Shown here: positions 33,690 to 47,637 of the stretch, one piece after another
How positions within the stretch are numbered: position 1 is the first letter of the stretch
How the letters are laid out: every line of letters begins with the position of its first letter
Assembly: GCA_030686995.1 (NCBI GenBank)
Contig: CM060697.1
Location: 40,707,959 to 40,771,958 of the forward strand
Reading direction: 5' to 3'
Length of the DNA stretch: 64,000 nucleotides
Origin: Artemisia argyi
Taxonomy: Eukaryota; Streptophyta; Magnoliopsida; Asterales; Asteraceae
Made by a program: the position numbers and the translations under genes
The notes under the pieces: generated by a model
Seen by the model: only the letters and a program-made list of their open reading frames with translations
What the model was told of the DNA's origin: nothing
Databases searched by the model: none

Positions 33690-35509
33690 GCCTTTGGGGA
33701 CAATGGATCTCATCATGTAAGTGACAGTTGCTCTTATCGAGTGTGAAAGCATTAGGGACAACGGCTATCATCATGTAAAGTGCAATTGCTCTCATCAAGT
33801 GAGCAAGCGTTTAGGGATAACGGGCCCATAAAGTAAGGTACAATTGCTCTCAACAAGTGAGTCTTTAGGGACAACGGCTCTTATCATGTAAGGGACATAT
33901 TGCCCTCATAAAGTTAGCCTTTAGGGACAACGGGTCTCATCATGTAAGTGACAATTGCTCTTATCAAGTGTGCAAGCATTAGGGACAACGGCAATCAACG
34001 TGTAATGGACAGTTGCTCTCATTAAGTGAGAAAGCGTTTAGGGACAACGGGTCCCATAAACTAAGGTACAATAGCTCTCAACAAGTGAGCCTTTAGGGAC
34101 AACGACTCTTATTATGTAAGGGACACATTGCCCTCATAAAGTTATCCTTTAGGGACAATGGATCTCATCATGTAAGTGACAGTTGCTCTTATCGAGTGTG
34201 TAAGCATTAGGGACAACGACTATCATCATGTAAAGGGCAATTGCTCTCATCAAGTGAGCAAGCGTTTAGGGATAACGGCTCCCATAAAGTAAGGTACAAT
34301 TGCTCTCAACAAGTGAGTCTTTAGGGACAACGGCTCTTATCATGTAAGGACATATTGCCCTCATAAAGTTAGCCTTTAAGGACAACGGGTCTCATCATGT
34401 AAGTGACAATTGCTCTTATCAAGTGTGCAAGCATTAGGGACAACGGCAATCAACGTGTAATGGACAATTGCTCTCATCAAGTGAGAAAGCGTTTAGGGAC
34501 AACGGGTCCCATAAACTAAGGTACAATAGTTCTCAACAAGTGAGCCTTTAGGAACAACGACTCTTATTATGTAAGGGACAAATTGCCCTCATAAAGTTAT
34601 CCTTTAGGGACAATGGATCTCATCATGTAAGTGACAGTTGCTCTTATCGAGTGTGTAAGCATTAGGGACAACGACTGTCATCATGTAAAGGGCAATTGCT
34701 CTCATCAAGTGAGCAGCATTTAGGGACAACGGCTCCCATAAACTAAGGTACAATTTCTCTCAACAAGTGAGCCTTTAGGGACAACAGCTTTTATCATGTA
34801 AAGGAGAAATCGCCCTCATAAACTTAGCCTTTAGGGACAATGGATCTCATTATGTAAGTGACAGCTGCTCTTATCGAGTGTGTAAGCATTAGGGACAACG
34901 GCTATCATCATGTAAAGGGCAATTGCTCTCATCAAGTGAGCAGCATTTTGGGACAACAGCTCCCATAAAGTGAGGTACAATTTATATCAACAAGTGAGCC
35001 TTTAGGGACAACGGCTCTTATCATGTAAAGGACAAATCACCCTCATAAAGTTAGCCTTTAGGGACAACGGATCTCAACATGCAAGTGACAATTGCTCTTG
35101 TCAAGTGTGCAAGCATTAGGGACAACGGCTATCACCATGTAAAGGACAATTGCTCTCATCAAGTGAGCAAGCGTTTAGGGAGAACGGCTCCCATAAAGTA
35201 AGGTACAATTGCTCTCAACAAGTGAGTCTTTAGGGACAACGACTCTTATCATGTAAAAGACATATTGCCCTCATAAAGTTAGCCTTTAGGGACAACGGGT
35301 CTCATCATGTAAGTGACAATTGCTCTTATCAAGTGTGCAAGCATTAGGGACAACGGCAATCAACGTGTAATGGACAATTGCTCTCATCAAGTGAGAAAGC
35401 GTTTAGGGACAACGGGTCCCATAAACTAAGGTACAATAGCTCTCAACAAGTGAGCCTTTAGGGACAAGTACTCTTATTATGTAAGGGACAAATTGCCCTC
35501 ATAAAGTTA
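33690..35509 (+). repeat. 1821-type HOR, late subfamily, copy 2 (1820 bp)
   Basis: Starts at 33690, 33917, 34145, 34372, 34600, 34827, 35054 and 35282. One base is lost in the P (ACGGGCCCATAAAG near 33822). Private changes include AAATCACCCTC near 35036 and GACAAGTACTC near 35464. Confidence 0.9.
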
Positions 35510-36877
35510 GCCTTTGGGGACAATGGATCTCATCATGTAAGTGACAGTTGCTCTTATCGAGTGTGAAAGCATTAGGGACAACGGCTATCATCATGTAAAG
35601 TGCAATTGCTCTCATCAAGTGAGCAAGCGTTTAGGGATAACGGCTCCCATAAAGTAAGGTACAATTGCTCTCAACAAGTGAGTCTTTAGGGACAACGGCT
35701 CTTATCATGTAAGGGACATATTGCCCTCATAAAGTGAGCCTTTAGGGACAACGGGTCTCATCATGTAAGTGACAATTGCTCTTATCAAGTGTGCAAGCAT
35801 TAGGGACAACGGCAATCAACGTGTAATGGACAATTGCTCTCTTCAAGTGAGAAAGCGTTTAGGGACAACGGGTCCCATAAACTAAGGTACAATAGCTCTC
35901 AACAAGTGAGCCTTTAGGGACAACGACTCTTATTATGTAAGGGACAAATTGCCCTCATAAAGTTAGCCTTTGGGGACAATGGATCTCATCATGTAAGTGA
36001 CAGTTGCTCTTATCGAGTGTGAAAGCATTAGGGACAACGGCTATCATCATGTAAAGTGCAATTGCTCTCATCAAGTGAGCAAGCGTTTAGGGATAACGGC
36101 TCCCATAAAGTAAGGTACAATTGCTCTCAACAAGTGAGTCTTTAGGGACAACGGCTCTTATCATGTAAGGGACATATTGCCCTCATAAAGTTAGCCTTTA
36201 GGGACAACGGGTCTCATCATGTAAGTGACAATTGCTCTTATCAAGTGTGCAAGCATTAGGGACAACGGCAATCAACGTGTAATGGACAATTGCTCTCATC
36301 AAGTGAGAAAGCGTTTAGGGACTACGGGTCCCATAAACTAAGGTACAATAGCTCTCAACAAGTGAGCCTTTAGGAACAACGACTCTTATTATGTAAGGAA
36401 CAAATTGCCCTCATAAAGTTAGCCTTTGGGGACAATGGATCTCATCATGTAAGTGACAGTTGCTCTTATCGAGTGTGAAAGCATTAGGGACAACGGCTAT
36501 CATCATGTAAAGGGCAATTGCTCTCATCAAGTGAGCAAGCGTTTAGGGATAACGTCTCCCATAAAGTAAGGTACAATTGCTCTCAACAAGTGAGTCTTTA
36601 GGGACAACGGCTCTTATCAAGTAAGGGACATATTGCCCTCATAAAGTTAGCCTTTAGGGACAACGGGTCTCATCATGTAAGTGACAATTGCTCTTATCAA
36701 GTGTGCAAGCATTCGGGACAACGGCAATCAACGTGTAATGGACAATTGCTCTCATCAAGTGAGAAAGCGTTTAGGGACAACGGGTCCCATAAACTAAGGT
36801 ACAATAGTTCTCAACAAGTGAGCCTTTAGGGACAACGACTCTTATTATGTAAGGGACAAATTGCCCTCATAAAGTTA
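35510..36877 (+). repeat. P Q P Q P Q run (1368 bp), tail of a 2733-type HOR
   Basis: Starts at 35510, 35738, 35966, 36194, 36422 and 36650. The Q marks AAAGTGAGCC with CTCTCTTCAAG, then GGGACTACGGG, then GCATTCGGG occur in the same order as the last six tetramers of the 2733-bp copies. Confidence 0.87.
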
Positions 36878-39154
36878 TCCTTTAGGGACAATGGATCTCA
36901 TCATGTAAGTGACAGTTGCTCTTATCGAGTGTGTAAGCATTAGGGACAACGACAATCATCATGTAAAGGGCAATTGCTCTCATCAAGTGAGCAGCATTTA
37001 GGGACAACGGCTCCCATAAAGTAAGGTACAATTTCTCTCAACAAGTGAGCCTTTAGGGACAACAGCTTTATCATGTAAAGGACAAATCGCCCTCATAAAC
37101 TTAGCCTTTCGGGACAATGGATCTCATTATGTAAGTGACAGTTGCTCTTATCGAGTGTGTGAGCATTAGGGACAACGGCTATCATCATGTAAAGGGCAAT
37201 TGCTCTCATCAAGTGAGCAGCATTTTGGGACAACAGCTCCCATAAAGTGAGGTACAATTTATATCAACAAGTGAGCCTTTAGGGTCAACGGCTCTTATCA
37301 TGTAAAGGACAAATCGCCCTCATAAAGTTAGCCTTTAGGGACAACGGATCTCAACATGCAAGTGACAATTGCTCTTGTCAAGTGTGCAAGCATTAGGGAC
37401 AACGGCTATCACCATGTAAAGGACAATTGCTCTCATCAAGTGAGCAAGCGTTTAGGGAGAACGGCTCCCATAAAGTAAGGTACAATTGCTCTCAACAAGT
37501 GAGTCTTTAGGGACAACGGCTCTTATCATGTAAAAGACATATTGCCCTCATAAAGTTAGCCTTTTGGGACAACGGGTCTCATCATGTAAGTGACAATTGC
37601 TCTTATCAAGTGTGCAAGCATTAGGGACAACGGCAATCAACGTGTAATGGACAATTGCTCTCATCAAGTGAGAAAGCGTTTAGGGACAACGGGTCCCATA
37701 AACTAAGGTACAATAGCTCTCAACAAGTGAGCCTTTAGGGACAACGACTCTTATTATGTAAGGGACAAATTGCCCTCATAAAGTTAGCCTTTGGGGACAA
37801 TGGATCTCATCATGTAAGTGACAGTTGCTCTTATCGAGTGTGAAAGCATTAGGGACAACGGCTATTATCATGTAAAGTGCAATTGCTCTCATCAAGTGAG
37901 CAAGCGTTTAGGGATAACGGCTCCCATAAAGTAAGGTACAATTGCTCTCAACAAGTGAGTCTTAAGGGACAACGGCTCTTATCATGTAAGGGACATATTG
38001 CCCTCATAAAGTTAGCCTTTAGGGACAACGGGTCTCATGATGTAAGTGACAATTGCTCTTATCAAGTGTGCAAGCATTAGGGACAACGGCAATCAACGTG
38101 TAATGGACAATTGCTCTCTTCAAGTGAGAAAGCGTTTAGGGACAACGGGTCCCATAAACTAAGGTACAATAGCTCTCAACAAGTGAGCCTTTAGGGACAA
38201 CGACTCTTATTATGTAAGGGACAAATTGCCCTCATAAAGTTAGCCTTTGGGGACAATGGATCTCATCATGTAAGTGACAGTTGCTCTTATCGAGTGTGAA
38301 AGCATTAGGGACAACGGCTATCATCATGTAAAGTGCAATTGCTCTCATCAAGTGAGCAAGCGTTTAGGGATAACGGCTCCCATAAAGTAAGGTACAATTG
38401 CTCTCAACAAGTGAGTCTTTAGGGACAACGGCTCTTATCATGTAAGGGACATATTGCCCTCATAAAGTTAGCCTTTAGGGACAACGGGTCTCATCATGTA
38501 AGTGACAATTGCTCTTATCAAGTGTGCAAGCATTAGGGACAACGGCAATCAACGTGTAATGGACAATTGCTCTCATCAAGTGAGAAAGCGTTTAGGGACT
38601 ACGGGTCCCATAAACTAAGGTACAATAGCTCTCAACAAGTGAGCCTTTAGGAACAACGACTCTTATTATGTAAGGAACAAATTGCCCTCATAAAGTTAGC
38701 CTTTGGGGACAATGGATCTCATCATGTAAGTGACAGTTGCTCTTATCGAGTGTGAAAGCATTAGGGACAACGGCTATCATCATGTAAAGGGCAATTGCTC
38801 TCATCAAGTGAGCAAGCGTTTAGGGATAACGTCTCCCATAAAGTAAGGTACAATTGCTCTCAACAAGTGAGTCTTTAGGGACAACGGCTCTTATCAAGTA
38901 AGGGACATATTGCCCTCATAAAGTTAGCCTTTAGGGACAACGGGTCTCATCATGTAAGTGACAATTGCTCTTATCAAGTGTGCAAGCATTCGGGACAACG
39001 GCAATCAACGTGTAATGGACAATTGCTCTCATCAAGTGAGAAAGCGTTTAGGGACAACGGGTCCCATAAACTAAGGTACAATAGTTCTCAACAAGTGAGC
39101 CTTTAGGGACAACGACTCTTATTATGTAAGGGACAAATTGCCCTCATAAAGTTA
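36878..39154 (+). repeat. 2277-bp HOR (10 tetramers)
   Basis: R2 S U Q P Q P Q P Q at 36878, 37104, 37331, 37559, 37787, 38015, 38243, 38471, 38699 and 38927. R2 has ACGACAATCATC and the one-base loss ACAGCTTTATC. It lacks the P-Q dimer carrying AAAGTGAGCC found in the next two copies. GAGTCTTAAGGG (about 37960) and CTCATGATG (about 38037) are private point changes. Confidence 0.9.
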
Positions 39155-41887
39155 TCCTTTAGGGACAATGGATCTCATCATGTAAGTGACAGTTTCTCTT
39201 ATCGAGTGTGTAAGCATTAGGGACAACGACAATCATCATGTAAAGGGCAATTGCTCTCATCAAGTGAGCAGCATTTAGGGACAACGGCTCCCATAAAGTA
39301 AGGTACAATTTCTCTCAACAAGTGAGCCTTTAGGGACAACAGCTTTATCATGTAAAGGACAAATCGCCCTCATAAACTTAGCCTTTCGGGACAATGGATC
39401 TCATTATGTAAGTGACAGTTGCTCTTATCGAGTGTGTGAGCATTAGGGACAACGGCTATCATCATGTAAAGGGCAATTGCTCTCATCAAGTGAGCAGCAT
39501 TTTGGGACAACAGCTCCCATAAAGTGAGGTACAATTTATATCAACAAGTGAGCCTTTAGGGTCAACGGCTCTTATCATGTAAAGGACAAATCGCCCTCAT
39601 AAAGTTAGCCTTTAGGGACAACGGATCTCAACATGCAAGTGACAATTGCTCTTGTCAAGTGTGCAAGCATTAGGGACAACGGCTATCACCATGTAAAGGA
39701 CAATTGCTCTCATCAAGTGAGCAAGCGTTTAGGGAGAACGGCTCCCATAAAGTAAGGTACAATTGCTCTCAACAAGTGAGTCTTTAGGGACAACGGCTCT
39801 TATCATGTAAAAGACATATTGCCCTCATAAAGTTAGCCTTTTGGGACAACGGGTCTCATCATGTAAGTGACAATTGCTCTTATCAAGTGTGCAAGCATTA
39901 GGGACAACGGCAATCAACGTGTAATGGACAATTGCTCTCATCAAGTGAGAAAGCGTTTAGGGACAACGGGTCCCATAAACTAAGGTACAATAGCTCTCAA
40001 CAAGTGAGCCTTTAGGGACAACGACTCTTATTATGTAAGGGACAAATTGCCCTCATAAAGTTAGCCTTTGGGGACAATGGATCTCATCATGTAAGTGACA
40101 GTTGCTCTTATCGAGTGTGAAAGCATTAGGGACAACGGCTATTATCATGTAAAGTGCAATTGCTCTCATCAAGTGAGCAAGCGTTTAGGGATAACGGCTC
40201 CCATAAAGTAAGGTACAATTGCTCTCAACAAGTGAGTCTTTAGGGACAACGGCTCTTATCATGTAAGGGACATATTGCCCTCATAAAGTTAGCCTTTAGG
40301 GACAACGGGTCTCATCATGTAAGTGACAATTGCTCTTATCAAGTGTGCAAGCATTAGGGACAACGGCAATCAACGTGTAATGGACAATTGCTCTCTTCAA
40401 GTGAGAAAGCGTTTAGGGACAACGGGTCCCATAAACTAAGGTACAATAGCTCTCAACAAGTGAGCCTTTAGGGACAACGACTCTTATTATGTAAGGGACA
40501 AATTGCCCTCATAAAGTTAGCCTTTGGGGACAATGGATCTCATCATGTAAGTGACAGTTGCTCTTATCGAGTGTGAAAGCATTAGGGACAACGGCTATCA
40601 TCATGTAAAGTGCAATTGCTCTCATCAAGTGAGCAAGCGTTTAGGGATAACGGCTCCCATAAAGTAAGGTACAATTGCTCTCAACAAGTGAGTCTTTAGG
40701 GACAACGGCTCTTATCATGTAAGGGACATATTGCCCTCATAAAGTGAGCCTTTAGGGACAACGGGTCTCATCATGTAAGTGACAATTGCTCTTATCAAGT
40801 GTGCAAGCATTAGGGACAACGGCAATCAACGTGTAATGGACAATTGCTCTCTTCAAGTGAGAAAGCGTTTAGGGACAACGGGTCCCATAAACTAAGGTAC
40901 AATAGCTCTCAACAAGTGAGCCTTTAGGGACAACGACTCTTATTATGTAAGGGACAAATTGCCCTCATAAAGTTAGCCTTTAGGGACAATGGATCTCATC
41001 ATGTAAGTGACAGTTGCTCTTATCGAGTGTGAAAGCATTAGGGACAACGGCTATCATCATGTAAAGTGCAATTGCTCTCATCAAGTGAGCAAGCGTTTAG
41101 GGATAACGGCTCCCATAAAGTAAGGTACAATTGCTCTCAACAAGTGAGTCTTTAGGGACAACGGCTCTTATCATGTAAGGGACATATTGCCCTCATAAAG
41201 TTAGCCTTTAGGGACAACGGGTCTCATCATGTAAGTGACAATTGCTCTTATCAAGTGTGCAAGCATTAGGGACAACGGCAATCAACGTGTAATGGACAAT
41301 TGCTCTCATCAAGTGAGAAAGCGTTTAGGGACTACGGGTCCCATAAACTAAGGTACAATAGCTCTCAACAAGTGAGCCTTTAGGAACAACGACTCTTATT
41401 ATGTAAGGAACAAATTGCCCTCATAAAGTTAGCCTTTGGGGACAATGGATCTCATCATGTAAGTGACAGTTGCTCTTATCGAGTGTGAAAGCATTAGGGA
41501 CAACGGCTATCATCATGTAAAGGGCAATTGCTCTCATCAAGTGAGCAAGCGTTTAGGGATAACGTCTCCCATAAAGTAAGGTACAATTGCTCTCAACAAG
41601 TGAGTCTTTAGGGACAACGGCTCTTATCAAGTAAGGGACATATTGCCCTCATAAAGTTAGCCTTTAGGGACAACGGGTCTCATCATGTAAGTGACAATTG
41701 CTCTTATCAAGTGTGCAAGCATTCGGGACAACGGCAATCAACGTGTAATGGACAATTGCTCTCATCAAGTGAGAAAGCGTTTAGGGACAACGGGTCCCAT
41801 AAACTAAGGTACAATAGTTCTCAACAAGTGAGCCTTTAGGGACAACGACTCTTATTATGTAAGGGACAAATTGCCCTCATAAAGTTA
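39155..41887 (+). repeat. 2733-bp HOR (12 tetramers), copy 1
   Basis: R2 S U Q P Q P Q P Q P Q at 39155, 39381, 39608, 39836, 40064, 40292, 40520, 40748, 40976, 41204, 41432 and 41660. It exceeds the 2277-bp copy by exactly 456 bp, one P-Q dimer. Private: CAGTTTCTC in R2 and TTTAGGGACAATGG at the P at 40976. Confidence 0.9.
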
Positions 41888-44620
41888 TCCTTTAGGGACA
41901 ATGGATCTCATCATGTAAGTGACAGTTGCTCTTATCGAGTGTGTAAGCATTAGGGACAACGACAATCATCATGTAAAGGGCAATTGCTCTCATCAAGTGA
42001 GCAGCATTTAGGGACAACGGCTCCCATAAAGTAAGGTACAATTTCTCTCAACAAGTGAGCCTTTAGGGACAACAGCTTTATCATGTAAAGGACAAATCGC
42101 CCTCATAAACTTAGCCTTTCGGGACAATGGATCTCATTATGTAAGTGACAGTTGCTCTTATCGAGTGTGTGAGCATTAGGGACAACGGCTATCATCATGT
42201 AAAGGGCAATTGCTCTCATCAAGTGAGCAGCATTTTGGGACAACAGCTCCCATAAAGAGAGGTACAATTTATATCAACAAGTGAGCCTTTAGGGTCAACG
42301 GCTCTTATCATGTAAAGGACAAATCGCCCTCATAAAGTTAGCCTTTAGGGACAACGGATCTCAACATGCAAGTGACAATTGCTCTTGTCAAGTGTGCAAG
42401 CATTAGGGACAACGGCTATCACCATGTAAAGGACAATTGCTCTCATCAAGTGAGCAAGCGTTTAGGGAGAACGGCTCCCATAAAGTAAGGTACAATTGCT
42501 CTCAACAAGTGAGTCTTTAGGGACAACGGCTCTTATCATGTAAAAGACATATTGCCCTCATAAAGTTAGCCTTTTGGGACAACGGGTCTCATCATGTAAG
42601 TGACAATTGCTCTTATCAAGTGTGCAAGCATTAGGGACAACGGCAATCAACGTGTAATGGACAATTGCTCTCATCAAGTGAGAAAGCGTTTAGGGACAAC
42701 GGGTCCCATAAACTAAGGTACAATAGCTCTCAACAAGTGAGCCTTTAGGGACAACGACTCTTATTATGTAAGGGACAAATTGCCCTCATAAAGTTAGCCT
42801 TTGGGGACAATGGATCTCATCATGTAAGTGACAGTTGCTCTTATCGAGTGTGAAAGCATTAGGGACAACGGCTATTATCATGTAAAGTGCAATTGCTCTC
42901 ATCAAGTGAGCAAGCGTTTAGGGATAACGGCTCCCATAAAGTAAGGTACAATTGCTCTCAACAAGTGAGTCTTTAGGGACAACGGCTCTTATCATGTAAG
43001 GGACATATTGCCCTCATAAAGTTAGCCTTTAGGGACAACGGGTCTCATCATGTAAGTGACAATTGCTCTTATCAAGTGTGCAAGCATTAGGGACAACGGC
43101 AATCAACGTGTAATGGACAATTGCTCTCTTCAAGTGAGAAAGCGTTTAGGGACAACGGGTCCCATAAACTAAGGTACAATAGCTCTCAACAAGTGAGCCT
43201 TTAGGGACAACGACTCTTATTATGTAAGGGACAAATTGCCCTCATAAAGTTAGCCTTTGGGGACAATGGATCTCATCATGTAAGTGACAGTTGCTCTTAT
43301 CGAGTGTGAAAGCATTAGGGACAACGGCTATCATCATGTAAAGTGCAATTGCTCTCATCAAGTGAGCAAGCGTTTAGGGATAACGGCTCCCATAAAGTAA
43401 GGTACAATTGCTCTCAACAAGTGAGTCTTTAGGGACAACGGCTCTTATCATGTAAGGGACATATTGCCCTCATAAAGTGAGCCTTTAGGGACAACGGGTC
43501 TCATCATGTAAGTGACAATTGCTCTTATCAAGTGTGCAAGCATTAGGGACAACGGCAATCAACGTGTAATGGACAATTGCTCTCTTCAAGTGAGAAAGCG
43601 TTTAGGGACAACGGGTCCCATAAACTAAGGTACAATAGCTCTCAACAAGTGAGCCTTTAGGGACAACGACTCTTATTATGTAAGGGACAAATTGCCCTCA
43701 TAAAGTTAGCCTTTGGGGACAATGGATCTCATCATGTAAGTGACAGTTGCTCTTATCGAGTGTGAAAGCATTAGGGACAACGGCTATCATCATGTAAAGT
43801 GCAATTGCTCTCATCAAGTGAGCAAGCGTTTAGGGATAACGGCTCCCATAAAGTAAGGTACAATTGCTCTCAACAAGTGAGTCTTTAGGGACAACGGCTC
43901 TTATCATGTAAGGGACATATTGCCCTCATAAAGTTAGCCTTTAGGGACAACGGGTCTCATCATGTAAGTGACAATTGCTCTTATCAAGTGTGCAAGCATT
44001 AGGGACAACGGCAATCAACGTGTAATGGACAATTGCTCTCATCAAGTGAGAAAGCGTTTAGGGACTACGGGTCCCATAAACTAAGGTACAATAGCTCTCA
44101 ACAAGTGAGCCTTTAGGAACAACGACTCTTATTATGTAAGGAACAAATTGCCCTCATAAAGTTAGCCTTTGGGGACAATGGATCTCATCATGTAAGTGAC
44201 AGTTGCTCTTATCGAGTGTGAAAGCATTAGGGACAACGGCTATCATCATGTAAAGGGCAATTGCTCTCATCAAGTGAGCAAGCGTTTAGGGATAACGTCT
44301 CCCATAAAGTAAGGTACAATTGCTCTCAACAAGTGAGTCTTTAGGGACAACGGCTCTTATCAAGTAAGGGACATATTGCCCTCATAAAGTTAGCCTTTAG
44401 GGACAACGGGTCTCATCATGTAAGTGACAATTGCTCTTATCAAGTGTGCAAGCATTCGGGACAACGGCAATCAACGTGTAATGGACAATTGCTCTCATCA
44501 AGTGAGAAAGCGTTTAGGGACAACGGGTCCCATAAACTAAGGTACAATAGTTCTCAACAAGTGAGCCTTTAGGGACAACGACTCTTATTATGTAAGGGAC
44601 AAATTGCCCTCATAAAGTTA
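41888..44620 (+). repeat. 2733-bp HOR (12 tetramers), copy 2
   Basis: Same string as copy 1, starting at 41888, 42114, 42341, 42569, 42797, 43025, 43253, 43481, 43709, 43937, 44165 and 44393. A private CATAAAGAGAGG occurs in S near 42255. Confidence 0.9.
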
Positions 44621-45985
44621 TCCTTTAGGGACAATGGATCTCATCATGTAAGTGACAGTTGCTCTTATCGAGTGTGTAAGCATTAGGGACAACGACAATC
44701 ATCATGTAAAGGGCAATTGCTCTCATCAAGTGAGCAGCATTTAGGGACAACGGCTCCCATAAAGTAAGGTACAATTTCTCTCAACAAGTGAGCCTTTAGG
44801 GACAACAGCTTTATCATGTAAAGGACAAATCGCCCTCATAAACTTAGCCTTTCGGGACAATGGATCTCATTATGTAAGTGACAGTTGCTCTTATCGAGTG
44901 TGTGAGCATTAGGGACAACGGCTATCATCATGTAAAGGGCAATTGCTCTCATCAAGTGAGCAGCATTTTGGGACAACAGCTCCCATAAAGTGAGGTACAA
45001 TTTATATCAACAAGTGAGCCTTTAGGGTCAACGGCTCTTATCATGTAAAGGACAAATCGCCCTCATAAAGTTAGCCTTTAGGGACAACGGATCTCAACAT
45101 GCAAGTGACAATTGCTCTTGTCAAGTGTGCAAGCATTAGGGACAACGGCTATCACCATGTAAAGGACAATTGCTCTCATCAAGTGAGCAAGCGTTTAGGG
45201 AGAACGGCTCCCATAAAGTAAGGTACAATTGCTCTCAACAAGTGAGTCTTTAGGGACAACGGCTCTTATCATGTAAAAGACATATTGCCCTCATAAAGTT
45301 AGCCTTTTGGGACAACGGGTCTCATCATGTAAGTGACAATTGCTCTTATCAAGTGTGCAAGCATTAGGGACAACGGCAATCAACGTGTAATGGACAATTG
45401 CTCTCATCAAGTGAGAAAGCGTTTAGGGACAACGGGTCCCATAAACTAAGGTACAATAGCTCTCAACAAGTGAGCCTTTAGGGACAACGACTCTTATTAT
45501 GTAAGGGACAAATTGCCCTCATAAAGTTAGCCTTTGGGGACAATGGATCTCATCATGTAAGTGACAGTTGCTCTTATCGAGTGTGAAAGCATTAGGGACA
45601 ACGGCTATTATCATGTAAAGTGCAATTGCTCTCATCAAGTGAGCAAGCGTTTAGGGATAACGGCTCCCATAAAGTAAGGTACAATTGCTCTCAACAAGTG
45701 AGTCTTTAGGGACAACGGCTCTTATCATGTAAGGGACATATTGCCCTCATAAAGTTAGCCTTTAGGGACAACGGGTCTCATCATGTAAGTGACAATTGCT
45801 CTTATCAAGTGTGCAAGCATTAGGGACAACGACAATCAACGTGTAATGGACAATTGCTCTCATCAAGTGAGAAAGCGTTTAGGGACAACGGGTCCCATAA
45901 ACTAAGGTACAATAGCTCTCAACAAGTGAGCCTTTAGGGACAACGACTCTTATTATGTAAGGGACAAATTGCCCTCATAAAGTTA
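44621..45985 (+). repeat. First six tetramers of a 2277/2733-type HOR (1365 bp)
   Basis: R2 S U Q P Q at 44621, 44847, 45074, 45302, 45530 and 45758. P has CTATTATC as in the preceding HORs. The final Q has CGACAATCAACG, the mark that precedes every Rdup, so this is where the array switches lineage. Confidence 0.88.
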
Positions 45986-46269
45986 TCCTTTAGGGACAAT
46001 GGATCTCATCATGTAAGTAACAGTTGCTCTTATCGAGTGTGTAAGTATTAGGGACAACGACTATCATATGTAAGTGACAGTTGCTCTTATCGAGTGTGTA
46101 AGCATTAGGGACAACGGCTATCATCATGTAAAGGGCAATTGCTCTCATCAAGTGAGCAGCATTTTGGGACAACAGCTCCCATAAAGTGAGGTACAATTTC
46201 TATCAACAAGTGAGCCTTTAGGGACAACGGCTCTTATCATGTAAAGGACAAATCGCCCTCATAAAGTTA
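45986..46269 (+). repeat. Rdup unit, copy 5 (284 bp)
   Basis: Same junction TATCATATGTAAGTG, but with two substitutions, GTAAGTAACAG and GTAAGTATTAG, that are shared only with copy 6. They mark copies 5 and 6 as sisters. Confidence 0.92.
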
Positions 46270-47181
46270 GCCTTTAGGGACAACGGATCTCAACATGCAA
46301 GTGACAATTGCTCTTGTCAAGTGTGCAAGCATTAGGGACAACGGCTATCACCACGTAAAGGACAATTGCTCTCATCAAGTGAGCAAGCGTTTAGGGAGAA
46401 CGGCTCCCATAAAGTAAGGTACAATTGCTCTCAACAAGTGAGTCTTTAGGGACAACGGCTCTTATCATGTAAGAGACATATTGCCCTCATAAAGTTAGCC
46501 TTTAGGGACAACGGGTCTCATCATGTAAGTGACAATTGCTCTTATCAAGTGTGCAAGCATTAGGGACAACGGCAATCAACGTGTAATGGACAATTGCTCT
46601 CATCAAGTGAGAAAGCGTTTAGGGACAACGGGTCCCATAAACTAAGGTACAATAGCTCTCAACAAGTGAGCCTTTAGGGACAACGACTCTTATTATGTAA
46701 GGGACAAATTGCCCTCATAAAGTTAGCCTTTGGGGACAATGGATCTCATCATGTAAGTGACAGTTGCTCTTATCGAGTGTGAAAGTATTAGGGACAACGG
46801 CTATCATCATGTAAAGTGCAATTGCTCTCATCAAGTGAGCAAGCGTTTAGGGATAACGGCTCCCATAAAGTAAGGTACAATTGCTCTCAACAAGTGAGTC
46901 TTTAGGGACAACGGCTCTTATCATGTAAGGGACATATTGCCCTCATAAAGTTAGCCTTTAGGGACAACGGGTCTCATCATGTAAGTGACAATTGCTCTTA
47001 TCAAGTGTGCAAGCATTAGGGACAACGGCAATCAACGTGTAATGGACAGTTGCTCTCATTAAGTGAGAAAGCGTTTAGGGACAACGGGTCCCATAAACTA
47101 AGGTACAATAGCTCTCAACAAGTGAGCCTTTAGGGACAACGACTCTTATTATGTAAGGGACACATTGCCCTCATAAAGTTA

Positions 47182-47409
47182 TCCTTTAGGGACAATGGAT
47201 CTCATCATGTAAGTGACAGTTGCTCTTATCGAGTGTGAAAGCATTAGGGACAACGGCTATTATCATGTAAAGTGCAATTGCTCTCATCAAGTGAGCAAGC
47301 GTTTAGGGATAACGGCTCCCATAAAGTAAGGTACAATTGCTCTCAACAAGTGAGTCTTTAGGGACAACGGCTCTTATCATGTAAGGGACATATTGCCCTC
47401 ATAAAGTTA
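47182..47409 (+). other. R/P fusion tetramer carrying a crossover point
   Basis: The head is R (TCCTTTAGGG, A at 47188), matching the R1 at 48834. From GTGTGAAAGC (A at 47238) through CTATTATC and AAAGTGC it matches the P at 45530. The switch lies within 47189-47237, where the two parents are identical. Distance from 45530 is 1652 bp, the HOR length. Confidence 0.87.
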
Positions 47410-47637
47410 GCCTTTAGGGACAACGGGTCTCATCATGTAAGTGACAATTGCTCTTATCAAGTGTGCAAGCATTAGGGACAACGACAATCAACGTGTAATG
47501 GACAATTGCTCTCATCAAGTGAGAAAGCGTTTAGGGACAACGGGTCCCATAAACTAAGGTACAATAGCTCTCAACAAGTGAGCCTTTAGGGACAACGACT
47601 CTTATTATGTAAGGGACAAATTGCCCTCATAAAGTTA

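Larger units (their letters stand above)
45986..47637 (+). repeat. 1652-bp HOR (7 units)
   Basis: Rdup U Q P Q R/P Q at 45986, 46270, 46498, 46726, 46954, 47182 and 47410. U has CACCACG and P has GAAAGTATTAG, as in the 8258 lineage. The R/P fusion at 47182 returns the array to the 45530-type P and Q, so a second Rdup follows at 47638. Confidence 0.9.

Noticed and set aside
37877..38080. Plus-strand 67-residue open frame
   Set aside because: Arises from private point changes in one copy (GTCTTAAGGG, which removes a TAG, and CTCATGATG). Sister copies at 40154 and 42887 do not keep it open.
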